From an uncultured Muribaculaceae bacterium (lineage in GTDB: Bacteria > Bacteroidota > Bacteroidia > Bacteroidales > Muribaculaceae): 11,784 bases of DNA. The stretch is from the NCBI GenBank assembly GCA_910589095.1, contig CAJUSN010000037.1:6235-18018 (forward strand). The letters are read 5' to 3'. Below, one piece after another: positions 1 to 6,732 of this stretch. How positions within the stretch are numbered: the stretch's first letter is position 1; each line of letters begins with the position of its first letter. The notes below the pieces were generated by a model. That model was not told where the DNA came from. It saw only the letters and a program-made list of their open reading frames with translations, and did not search any database. Made by a program: the position numbers and the translations under genes.

Positions 1-1195
1 GGTGTTTCCTCTGCCGGGGAGTATTTTTGTGCACAATAGGTTGACCCACAGTCTTGAAGTTGCTTGCGTGGGGCGGTCATTGGCCACTGAGGTAACGCTA
101 AGGCTACGCGAGAAGTATGCCGGAGATATGTGGGTTGACAAGTTCCATGCTGTGGGGGAGATTGTATCGGCAGCTTGTTTGGCACATGATCTGGGAAATC
201 CACCCTTCGGTCATTCCGGAGAGAAAGCCATCGCCACTTTTTTCAGCGAGGGTGCAGGGGCGCCGTTGCAGGATGAGCTGACTGCGGAGCAATGGGCTGA
301 TCTGACTCGCTTTGAAGGGAATGCCAATGCTTTTCGCCTGTTGACTCACAGGTTCAATGGACGCCGACCGGGTGGTTTCGCCATGACCTATTCCATGCTT
401 GCTTCCATTGTGAAATATCCTTATGAGTCGACATTGGCCTCAGACGAGCATCCTAAATTCGGTTTCTTTACATCGGAGAAGGATGATTTTGTAAAAGTGG
501 CCAATGAGCTCGGGATGCTTCGGCTGGATTCTCCGGAGGGCACTGTGCGCTATGCACGTCACCCGCTTGTGTATCTTGTGGAAGCGGCCGACGATATATG
601 TTATGAAGTGATGGACATAGAGGATGCGCATAAGCTGGGGCTGTTGCCAACGCAGAGAGTCATAGAGCTGTTCCTGGCATTTTTTACTGAGGAGAGACGC
701 GAGGGCATGCATCGGGTTATGGCAAATGTCACTGACCCCAATGAACAGATTTCCTATTTGCGTTCGGCTGTGATTGGTCGACTTGTGGAAGTTGCAGCCG
801 ATGCTTTTGTGCGCAATGAGGAGGCCATACTTGCAGGTAATTTCCGAGGCTCTCTTCTTGATGTAATACCTGAGCGTGAGCGTGAGGCTTATGGAGGCTG
901 CAATGACCTTTCATGGGAAAAAATTTACCGTGCGGCCGATGTTGTTGATATCGATCTTGCCGGTACCAGCATCATCACATTCCTTTTGGAGAAACTTGTC
1001 CATGCCGTGAGAAATCCGCAACTGAATTATTCGCAATTACTTCTGAGCAAGGTGCCTCAGCAGTATGAGGTAGGAGCTCCAACGCTCTACGGGAAATTAC
1101 AGGCTGTGGTTGATCATATTTCAGGCATGACTGATGTGTATGCTCTTGATCTCTATAGGAAATTAAACGGAATGAGCTTGAAGATAAATAACTAA
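1..1195 (+). CDS. dgt: dGTP triphosphohydrolase (dGTPase), 5' end off the window
   Basis: The reading frame is open from the left edge to a TAA stop and gives 397 residues of an HD-superfamily dNTPase. The family hydrolyses dGTP to deoxyguanosine and triphosphate in the cytoplasm and so affects the dNTP pool. The first visible codon, GTG, is an internal valine: the FPLP and NRLTHSLEV segments that follow normally lie some tens of residues inside the protein, so roughly 50 N-terminal residues are missing. Metal-site features are present: the histidine of RLTHS at about residue 16, the HD pair in CLAHDLGNPPFGH at about 62-63, and the aspartates of EAADDIC at about 197-198. The segment GNANAFRLLTHRF at about 106-118 is also typical. 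The stop codon is built into the base of the following stem-loop. Family assignment is firm; strict preference for dGTP is inferred from the family. Confidence 0.95.
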   Translation, partial: VFPLPGSIFVHNRLTHSLEVACVGRSLATEVTLRLREKYAGDMWVDKFHAVGEIVSAACLAHDLGNPPFGHSGEKAIATFFSEGAGAPLQDELTAEQWADLTRFEGNANAFRLLTHRFNGRRPGGFAMTYSMLASIVKYPYESTLASDEHPKFGFFTSEKDDFVKVANELGMLRLDSPEGTVRYARHPLVYLVEAADDICYEVMDIEDAHKLGLLPTQRVIELFLAFFTEERREGMHRVMANVTDPNEQISYLRSAVIGRLVEVAADAFVRNEEAILAGNFRGSLLDVIPEREREAYGGCNDLSWEKIYRAADVVDIDLAGTSIITFLLEKLVHAVRNPQLNYSQLLLSKVPQQYEVGAPTLYGKLQAVVDHISGMTDVYALDLYRKLNGMSLKINN

Positions 1196-1226
1196 GTATG
1201 TGTTAGGTCTCAACTAACACATACTT
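1194..1226 (+). terminator. Stem-loop at the dgt stop codon, probable terminator
   Basis: AAGTATGTGTTAG at 1194-1206 is perfectly complementary to CTAACACATACTT at 1214-1226, a 13-bp stem with a 7-base loop. The last two bases of the dgt TAA stop form the stem base. The following T-rich stretch (TTTATT) is short and the stem is AU-rich, so this is a weak intrinsic terminator at best. It could also act as a 3' mRNA stabiliser, or could stop transcription arriving from the minus strand. Confidence 0.55.
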
Positions 1227-1279
1227 TATTAATTCCTCAACGTGCCCTAACATAGATTCAAATATTTAACTTACTTGAT

Positions 1280-1465
1280 ATGGAACAATTACCTGCAGAT
1301 GCCGCAATACTTTTAAGCTGGCTAAACATGAAATTGCGCGATGAATATTCATCCCCGGAGGCCCTTTGCCGAGATTTAGATATAGATACAGCCGATTTCG
1401 AGGCTTATATCGCAGCTCGCGGTATCAGTTACTTCCCTGAGGGCGGCCGCTTTGTGTTGAATTAA
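1280..1465 (+). CDS. DUF4250 domain-containing small protein
   Basis: This 61-residue protein begins MEQLPADAAILLSWLNMKLR and continues with YSSPEALCRDLDID. The pattern LP-x-D-x-x-x-L-x-x-x-N-x-KLRD-x-YSS-x-x-x-LC-x-D is the hallmark of the DUF4250 family, whose members are about 55-65 residues long. The length therefore looks complete. The domain occupies the whole protein; it has no signal peptide, membrane segment or cysteine cluster, so a cytoplasmic location is expected. The function of the family is unknown to me. The ATG start is preceded by an AT-rich stretch without a Shine-Dalgarno sequence, as is usual in Bacteroidota. It follows dgt by 84 bases, across the stem-loop, and its stop lies 7 bases from the stop of the convergent gene. 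I see no convincing promoter of its own, so readthrough from dgt is possible. Confidence 0.85.
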   Translation: MEQLPADAAILLSWLNMKLRDEYSSPEALCRDLDIDTADFEAYIAARGISYFPEGGRFVLN

Positions 1466-1472
1466 AGATGGA

Positions 1473-2501
1473 TTATTTGAGGGTATAGACCCATGCGTCG
1501 GGGTTCGCTGCAGCGAAAGATTTATCGGCAGTGCGATAGGCCGACATAGCGTTGAAATCATTTCCAGACGCGGCATACACACGGTAACGTCCGTCCTTGA
1601 AAAGTATTCGCAGCGGGCGTTTGGCTGATGAATGTGCTTTGACATAGCGACGGGCTTCCTTAGCGGAAGTGGTTGAAGCCACAATCACATAATATCGGTG
1701 AGTGGGGTCGGCATAATTGTCGCTGTCGCTATTTGTGGGGAAGTTTTTTGGATAAGAGATTGCGGTTGCCTCAGTGGGGTCGGGCTGACTGAGTAAGATG
1801 ACTCTTCCGGCATATTTTTCAACATCGGCCAGGACTTGAGATGTCAGGTTATCAGTAGTATTGTCAGCGCTTTTTTCTACTGCCGGACGCAAGGAGGCAA
1901 AGTTGATTCCTTCGGGTGCGGAAACCGGAGTGAGGAAAGTGAGGCACGCACCAATGAGTATCGCAACGGAGGCTGCATATTTCAGCACTTGGAACGATGC
2001 GCGAGGACGATGGGTGTCGGCAGGCACGGGAGTCTCTACCTCAAGCAGTACCGGTTCAGGCTCGGAGTGTGACGGGGCAATGAGCGGAGAGAGTGTGAAT
2101 TCGCTGTAGCCACGGAAGGGGAGTGCTGCAATGGAGTTCAACTCTTCGGGTGTGAAATCAATTGTGGAATGTTCAGTCAACATGAGGCGACCGATACGTG
2201 GAAGCGAAAGCTCGCCTTCATGACGCAGGCGACGCTGAATCAATTCCACTTCCTGTTCTACGGCAGCGCGCGCACATTCGTAGCTTACGCCTTCGCGTCG
2301 CGTTACAGAGCCGATAAGAAGTCCGTCGTCGTGAGTGAGCAAGCTGTTAAAGCTTAACTCTCGGGATGGTGGCGTAAGAGTCACGCCATCAGCGCTGATA
2401 GAGGCACCTAAGTGACGGGAAACGAACGCACCCAAACCGGGCACAACAACGCAGTCGTGCTTCAGAATGAGATATTGGATATGTTGAACAATAGAAATCA
2501 C
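1473..2501 (-). CDS. HU-like (CCDC81-type) domain / transmembrane / SPOR domain protein
   Basis: The 342-residue product has three parts. Residues 1 to about 140 resemble the bacterial HU-CCDC81 tandem modules found in Bacteroidota: an N-terminal HIQYLILKHDCVVVPGLGAFV segment, and a second module with LPRIGRLML near 100-108. Residues about 173-191 (YAASVAILIGACLTFL and flanks) form one hydrophobic helix. After a low-complexity linker, residues about 268-342 (RYYVIVAST to WVYTLK) match a SPOR domain, a family that binds denuded glycan strands at division septa. The likely topology is HU-like part in the cytoplasm, SPOR in the periplasm. The start is GTG; an in-frame TAA lies 12 bases upstream and the conserved HU-like segment begins almost at once, which makes the GTG the only reasonable start. 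The gene lies 128 bases downstream of mutL and has its own promoter match. A role in division or envelope attachment is inferred. Confidence 0.85.
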   Translation of the reverse strand: MISIVQHIQYLILKHDCVVVPGLGAFVSRHLGASISADGVTLTPPSRELSFNSLLTHDDGLLIGSVTRREGVSYECARAAVEQEVELIQRRLRHEGELSLPRIGRLMLTEHSTIDFTPEELNSIAALPFRGYSEFTLSPLIAPSHSEPEPVLLEVETPVPADTHRPRASFQVLKYAASVAILIGACLTFLTPVSAPEGINFASLRPAVEKSADNTTDNLTSQVLADVEKYAGRVILLSQPDPTEATAISYPKNFPTNSDSDNYADPTHRYYVIVASTTSAKEARRYVKAHSSAKRPLRILFKDGRYRVYAASGNDFNAMSAYRTADKSFAAANPDAWVYTLK

Positions 2502-2505
2502 GATA

Positions 2506-2536
2506 CAAATTTACGCAACTTTTTTTATGCTTCAAA
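2506..2536 (-). promoter_or_regulatory. Bacteroidota-type promoter for the HU-like/SPOR gene
   Basis: Read on the minus strand, TTTG (plus 2533-2536) is followed after 19 bases by TAAATTTG (plus 2506-2513). This matches the -33 TTTG and -7 TAnnTTTG consensus of the main Bacteroidota sigma factor, with normal spacing. The -7 element ends only 4 bases before the GTG start codon, so the expected transcription start falls at or very near the start codon. Confidence 0.55.
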
Positions 2537-2629
2537 ATCTTTTTTAAACAACCTTTTGCTTGGATACGCCACATGGATTTTTGTGGATAGGCTTCGGTTT
2601 GATACTGAGGCTATTCGGGTGAAAACATT

Positions 2630-4546
2630 TCAAGAGAACATTCCTTCCAGCTGATCGGCCGACAATATGGATATGATAACCTGTCCGTCGGGGGTGTAGT
2701 TAGGGGTAGGTAATCTCAGAAGTTCCGAAAGAAGATGCTCGCGTTCGGCAGCCGTTAGTTTTTTTCCGGCTCGGATTGCAGAACTGCGGGCAAGTGAAAG
2801 AGCGAGATGACTGCGCCAGGAGTCGGCATTGTCGTCCGGTCGGTCGGCAGCAGTGTCCTCAAGTATGTCCAAAAGAGCCTCGCGAGGTTTGGTCCGGTCC
2901 AGTATGGTGGGTTGGGCAGTTATGCTCCAGGAGTTCCCACCGAGGAACGACAGCTCAAAGCCGTAGTCATTAAGCTTGTCGGCCAATGATTCAAGCAAGG
3001 AACTCTGGGCGGCAGTAAGTTCGATGATTTCGGGGAACATTACATGCTGTGAAGGTGCGGCACCTTGCGCCAATCGCTGCATTATTTGCTCATACAGCAC
3101 TTTAACATGGGCCCTGTGTTGATCAATAATCATTACACCCGAAGTTGTGGCTGAAAGAATATAGCGATTTTTTACTTGCAGCGTGGCGGGCTCGTCAGTG
3201 TTGGCTGATATGACCGGTTCATTTTCGGCATCACCAATTTGGGGTATCAGCGTGCCCTCCACACTTTCCACTATCACATCCTCTTGTGTTGCTGACGGCG
3301 TGTGTGTGGAGGTTCCATCGGTGGATGCAGGTGTGCCCATGAAATCCTGGTAGAGCTGTTCCCAGTTGGATGTGACCCCGGTGGAACGTAAAGAATTGTT
3401 TCCGCCGGTCCCGCCTCCGAAGGGGGAAGTGGGGCGTGACTGAGCAAAAGGATTGTAAGAACGGTCTATTTCCACAGAATGTTGGCCATGGACGTTAGGG
3501 TCAAAAACGGGTATCTCGGGGGCATCTACTGCTTCGAAATCGATACCGGGCACGGCATTGAAACGTCCGAGAGATTCTTTTACAGCTGCGGAGAGTATCT
3601 GCCAAATCGGGGCTTCGTTCTCAAATTTTATCTCGTTTTTGGTGGGATGAATGTTCACGTCGATAGTTTCGGGATCGACGATGAAGTTCAGGAAGTAGTT
3701 TGGCTGCGAATCGGCCGGGATGAGTTTCTCAAAACACATCAAAATGGCCTTATGGAAATAGGGGTGGCGCATGTGGCGTCCGTTTACCATGAGGTATTGC
3801 AGAGCGTTGCGTTTACGTGCATGTTCGGGACGCCCGATGAAACCGTCGATTGCAACGATGGGCGTTTTGGTTGAAACGGGTAGCAACTGTTTGTCAAGGC
3901 CTTTTCCAAACAGATCGATAATTCGCTGTTTGAGTGAAGACCCGATCATGCGGTGGAGGGTGCTGTCGTTGTTGACAAACTCGAAGTCAAGTGATGGATT
4001 AACCAAGGCCAAGCGTTCGAACTCCCGCAAAATATTGCTTAACTCAACAGAATCGCGCTTGAGAAATTTACGGCGTACCGGAACATTGAAAAAAAGGTTT
4101 TTCACCATCATGTTGGTGCCCGGAGTGCAGGCTTCAGGCGTCTGGCTTTCCAACTTTGAGCCGTTGATGATAATCCTTGTCCCTATCTCGGAATCGCGTG
4201 GCATGGTGCGGAGGTCAATCTGTGCCACTGCAGCTATTGATGCGAGAGCCTCGCCACGAAAGCCCATGGTGTGGAGCGAGAAAAGATCATCGGCTTTTTC
4301 GATTTTGGAGGTTGCATGACGTTCAAATGCCATTCGGGCATCCGTATCGCTCATACCTTTGCCATTGTCAACCACTTGAACCAGAGTGCGACCGGCATCC
4401 TTTACAATTACTTGAATGGATGTGGCACCGGCATCTACTGCATTCTCTACCAATTCTTTAACCACAGAGGCGGGGCGCTGAATCACCTCGCCGGCGGCAA
4501 TTTGGTTGGCCACTGAGTCGGGAAGAAGTCGGATTACATCATTCAT
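2630..4546 (-). CDS. mutL: DNA mismatch repair protein MutL
   Basis: MutL couples mismatch recognition by MutS to strand processing. This 638-residue protein has the full GHL ATPase domain at the N-terminus: ENAVDAG at 34-40, DNGKG at 60-64, ATSK at 78-81 and GFRGEA at 95-100. The transducer domain ends around DVNIHPTKNEIKF at 296-308. Residues about 335-455 are a low-complexity linker, followed by the C-terminal dimerisation domain. The nuclease motif of many MutL proteins, DQHA(x)2E(x)4E, appears here as DQHRAHVKVLYE at 475-486, with the alanine and the first glutamate replaced. The late CPHGRP-type motif is replaced by PTPNYTPDG at 613-621. A classical MutL nuclease centre is therefore not evident; from memory, Bacteroides MutL looks the same. 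The ATG start fits the conserved N-terminus, begins about 20 bases after a good promoter, and lacks a Shine-Dalgarno sequence. Confidence 0.97.
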   Translation of the reverse strand: MNDVIRLLPDSVANQIAAGEVIQRPASVVKELVENAVDAGATSIQVIVKDAGRTLVQVVDNGKGMSDTDARMAFERHATSKIEKADDLFSLHTMGFRGEALASIAAVAQIDLRTMPRDSEIGTRIIINGSKLESQTPEACTPGTNMMVKNLFFNVPVRRKFLKRDSVELSNILREFERLALVNPSLDFEFVNNDSTLHRMIGSSLKQRIIDLFGKGLDKQLLPVSTKTPIVAIDGFIGRPEHARKRNALQYLMVNGRHMRHPYFHKAILMCFEKLIPADSQPNYFLNFIVDPETIDVNIHPTKNEIKFENEAPIWQILSAAVKESLGRFNAVPGIDFEAVDAPEIPVFDPNVHGQHSVEIDRSYNPFAQSRPTSPFGGGTGGNNSLRSTGVTSNWEQLYQDFMGTPASTDGTSTHTPSATQEDVIVESVEGTLIPQIGDAENEPVISANTDEPATLQVKNRYILSATTSGVMIIDQHRAHVKVLYEQIMQRLAQGAAPSQHVMFPEIIELTAAQSSLLESLADKLNDYGFELSFLGGNSWSITAQPTILDRTKPREALLDILEDTAADRPDDNADSWRSHLALSLARSSAIRAGKKLTAAEREHLLSELLRLPTPNYTPDGQVIISILSADQLEGMFS

Positions 4547-4569
4547 TTTTTCTTGCAGTTAGGTACATG

Positions 4570-4601
4570 CAAAGTTAGTCAACTCCGAGGGAAGTGACAA
4601 A
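4570..4601 (-). promoter_or_regulatory. Bacteroidota-type promoter of mutL
   Basis: On the minus strand, TTTG (plus 4598-4601) and TAACTTTG (plus 4570-4577) are separated by 20 bases, matching the TTTG / TAnnTTTG consensus. The -7 element ends 23 bases before the mutL ATG, giving a predicted leader of about 15-20 bases. Confidence 0.65.
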
Positions 4602-4606
4602 CCGTG

Positions 4607-4649
4607 TTACTGACACCTGGATTTCAATGTGTCAGCAATATGTCAGTAA
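4607..4649. repeat. Three CTGACA/TGTCAG half-sites directly upstream of the mutL promoter
   Basis: TTACTGACA at 4607-4615 is perfectly complementary to TGTCAGTAA at 4641-4649. CTGACAC at 4610-4616 is also complementary to GTGTCAG at 4629-4635. The two right-hand TGTCAG copies start 11 bases apart (4630 and 4641), about one helical turn. The group begins 6 bases beyond the -33 element of mutL. No T-run follows in either direction, so it is not a clear terminator. It could be an operator or activator site, or alternative RNA hairpins at the 3' end of the upstream operon. Confidence 0.45.
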
Positions 4650-4721
4650 AGTGTTGATAACGTTTGGAACGTGTTGAGCAACAGCTATGTGCGCCCAGAT
4701 GAGGATGTGCCTGACGGTCTG

Positions 4722-6689
4722 TTAATCTACGGGGACACCGAGATTCTCATCGGCTTTTTCAAGAGTGGCGCTTTTGACTGGAGCTGCCGATTGGTCGGGC
4801 GCCGGCTTTACTGGTGTCTTCTTTCCGGCCGCATCAAGGGCAAGCTTGACGGGATCTGGAACCGCTTTTATTTCTTGTTCGGTACCGGGAATTGCTGGAT
4901 CGCGGGGCAGGGGAGCGTTGGAGTTCGGTTTGTTGGCACCGGCAGCTTTTTTCAGGTCGGGCTGCTTGATTGGCTCGGCCGAACGGAACAAGTCAATCAT
5001 CTCCTGCGGGATTACAAACACGTCACCCGGAGTGCGGGGACGGAGGAACTCATACCATTTGAATTTAGGAAGATAATAGGAGTTTCGCTTGGCAAGGTAG
5101 AGAGGCGTGATTTTTGAGGTGGTTTCAGGCCAAAAGGTTACATGCTCAATTTGATTTTTATTAAAATAGGCATCCATGTAGCTGCTCTCGACGTAAGCGA
5201 ACTTATTGTAGGTAGAGTCCTTCTCCATAGGGAACATGTTGAGCATTACGTTGCCTTCAACATACAGGCGTGTCAGCACCGAATCGGCAAACCATGCAGT
5301 CATGTCGTTACCCGAGATTTGGTTGTAGCAATCCTCGGCAATGTGTTCAGCCACAAATCCGGTTTGAGGCAAACGGGCCCAATCGACAGTTGAGTCGGCC
5401 ATATGGACATTTATGATGTTGCCGAAAATCTGACGTTCATCGCTCCATACAATGGGGTGGCGATACATGTACATAATGGAGTCTCGTTCAGTCAAGCTCA
5501 ATGAATCGCAAATGGCCTGAATGTCGGAACGATATACGCGCACGCAGTGAAAAACATTGGTGACGCGGGTTGAGTCCACGAGGTCAAGGTACGCGTTGAT
5601 TGTGTCACCGCGAAGGTACAGAGTGTCGCCTTTGGAATATTCTTTGGCGAGGGCACGACCTGTTACAAACGCACTGTCGCGGACTTCATCATAGAAACCG
5701 TAGTTGCCGAGAATTTCACTATGGCGGGCGGAATCCACGAGAATCATGTTGCCGAATGCTTCGCCATATTGCTTCTTGCGGTCATAAAAAAGTGTGTCGC
5801 CGGTGAGGGTATTCCCTTTGTTTGTGCGCACTGTGGAGCGGGAAAACAGGTCGGCGGTTCCAACGTTTGTGTTGTAAACGCCGAGGGATGTGTAGATGGT
5901 ACCGTCGGCATTTATTATTTCGCTGGGACTTGTTATTTCAGCTATATGAGTGGCAGTGTTGTAGGTAAGGGCCTCTGTGTTGATTATCACCTTGTCGTTG
6001 GGCTTGTTTTCCTGTACGCTTTCCAGATGAACATCGTAGTTGAAATAAGCCTGTTTGGTATTCGGGTGATATTGACCTTCCACGGAGGTGAGCACGTTCT
6101 GTTTATCGGTCAGCTGACCCCCAATGTTGTAAAAGCCCATTTCAGCTGCGAGGTCATAGTTGAAAATATCAGTTTCAAGCTTTACATCGCGGTTTATGAG
6201 CCGCACTTTTTTACCCGGGTCGGCAAAAAGGACGGCCAGTTGCTGCGGGCCGTCGTAGTTGAGCTCGTCGGCATAAACGAAAAGGGTGTCACCTTGCTCC
6301 ATGCGCACGTTGCCGAATGCATCGAATGAGCTTGTTCGTTCAAAGAAGTAGGCACTGTCGCAGTACATCCACATACCGGCCTTTCGCAACTTCACATTGC
6401 CTACCAATACTTGCGGACACTCCTCCTTGGGGAGGCCGGGAATTTCCTCATAGTGGAGACGGTCGGCATACTCAAGGAATACTTTGTCGGGCTGGCTGCG
6501 GTCGACAGAGGGGAGCATTGGCCTGATTGGGGCGTGCGGAACCGGGATCTTGCGTTTGGGTGCGGTGGGTTTGGGCTGTTGCGCCATCAGGAGCAACGGC
6601 ACGAAAAGGAGTGCTGCTACCGACACTGCCGCCACGCGGCTACGGTTGCGAAGGAGGGTTTGAAAGAGCAAGTCCACGGTCATTGACAT
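4722..6689 (-). CDS. OstA-like (LptA/LptD N-terminal type) periplasmic protein
   Basis: The product, 655 residues from the chosen start, has a hydrophobic signal segment (VAAVSVAALLFVPLLLMAQQ, about residues 19-38) and then many short beta-strand repeats typical of OstA/LptA-like beta-jellyroll proteins. Examples are GDTLFVYADELNYDG, GDTLFYDRKKQYGEAFGNM and a late DSVLTRLYVEGNVMLN. Such proteins form the periplasmic bridge that carries lipopolysaccharide to the outer membrane; Bacteroidota carry this long variant. The last 90 or so residues are rich in Pro, Ala and Lys and probably disordered. The frame also opens at TTG (6695), but ATG at 6689 is preferred; a second ATG at 6683 is possible. 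It lies 43 bases downstream of a SurA-like isomerase gene without a visible promoter, so the two are probably co-transcribed. The OstA-like call is good; the exact role in transport is inferred. Confidence 0.85.
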   Translation of the reverse strand: MSMTVDLLFQTLLRNRSRVAAVSVAALLFVPLLLMAQQPKPTAPKRKIPVPHAPIRPMLPSVDRSQPDKVFLEYADRLHYEEIPGLPKEECPQVLVGNVKLRKAGMWMYCDSAYFFERTSSFDAFGNVRMEQGDTLFVYADELNYDGPQQLAVLFADPGKKVRLINRDVKLETDIFNYDLAAEMGFYNIGGQLTDKQNVLTSVEGQYHPNTKQAYFNYDVHLESVQENKPNDKVIINTEALTYNTATHIAEITSPSEIINADGTIYTSLGVYNTNVGTADLFSRSTVRTNKGNTLTGDTLFYDRKKQYGEAFGNMILVDSARHSEILGNYGFYDEVRDSAFVTGRALAKEYSKGDTLYLRGDTINAYLDLVDSTRVTNVFHCVRVYRSDIQAICDSLSLTERDSIMYMYRHPIVWSDERQIFGNIINVHMADSTVDWARLPQTGFVAEHIAEDCYNQISGNDMTAWFADSVLTRLYVEGNVMLNMFPMEKDSTYNKFAYVESSYMDAYFNKNQIEHVTFWPETTSKITPLYLAKRNSYYLPKFKWYEFLRPRTPGDVFVIPQEMIDLFRSAEPIKQPDLKKAAGANKPNSNAPLPRDPAIPGTEQEIKAVPDPVKLALDAAGKKTPVKPAPDQSAAPVKSATLEKADENLGVPVD

Positions 6690-6732
6690 GAACAATAACA
6701 GAGCGTGTTAAAGGGGGTAAACAGAGAGGGTG

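Noticed and set aside
2..4. GTG at the left edge as the true start of dgt
   Set aside because: The conserved FPLP and RLTHS segments follow too closely for a real N-terminus; the codon is an internal valine of a gene cut by the window edge.
3479..4319. Two overlapping plus-strand frames opposite mutL
   Set aside because: They are shadows of the conserved MutL ATPase and transducer coding sequence and have no independent support.
4607..4649. Hairpin upstream of mutL considered as a terminator for the OstA-like operon
   Set aside because: No T-run follows the stem on the minus strand and the half-sites are repeated, so a terminator call is not justified.
5721..6329. Plus-strand open frame (202 codons) opposite the OstA-like gene
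   Set aside because: It is fully antisense to a gene with a signal peptide and family repeats; no domain or promoter supports it.
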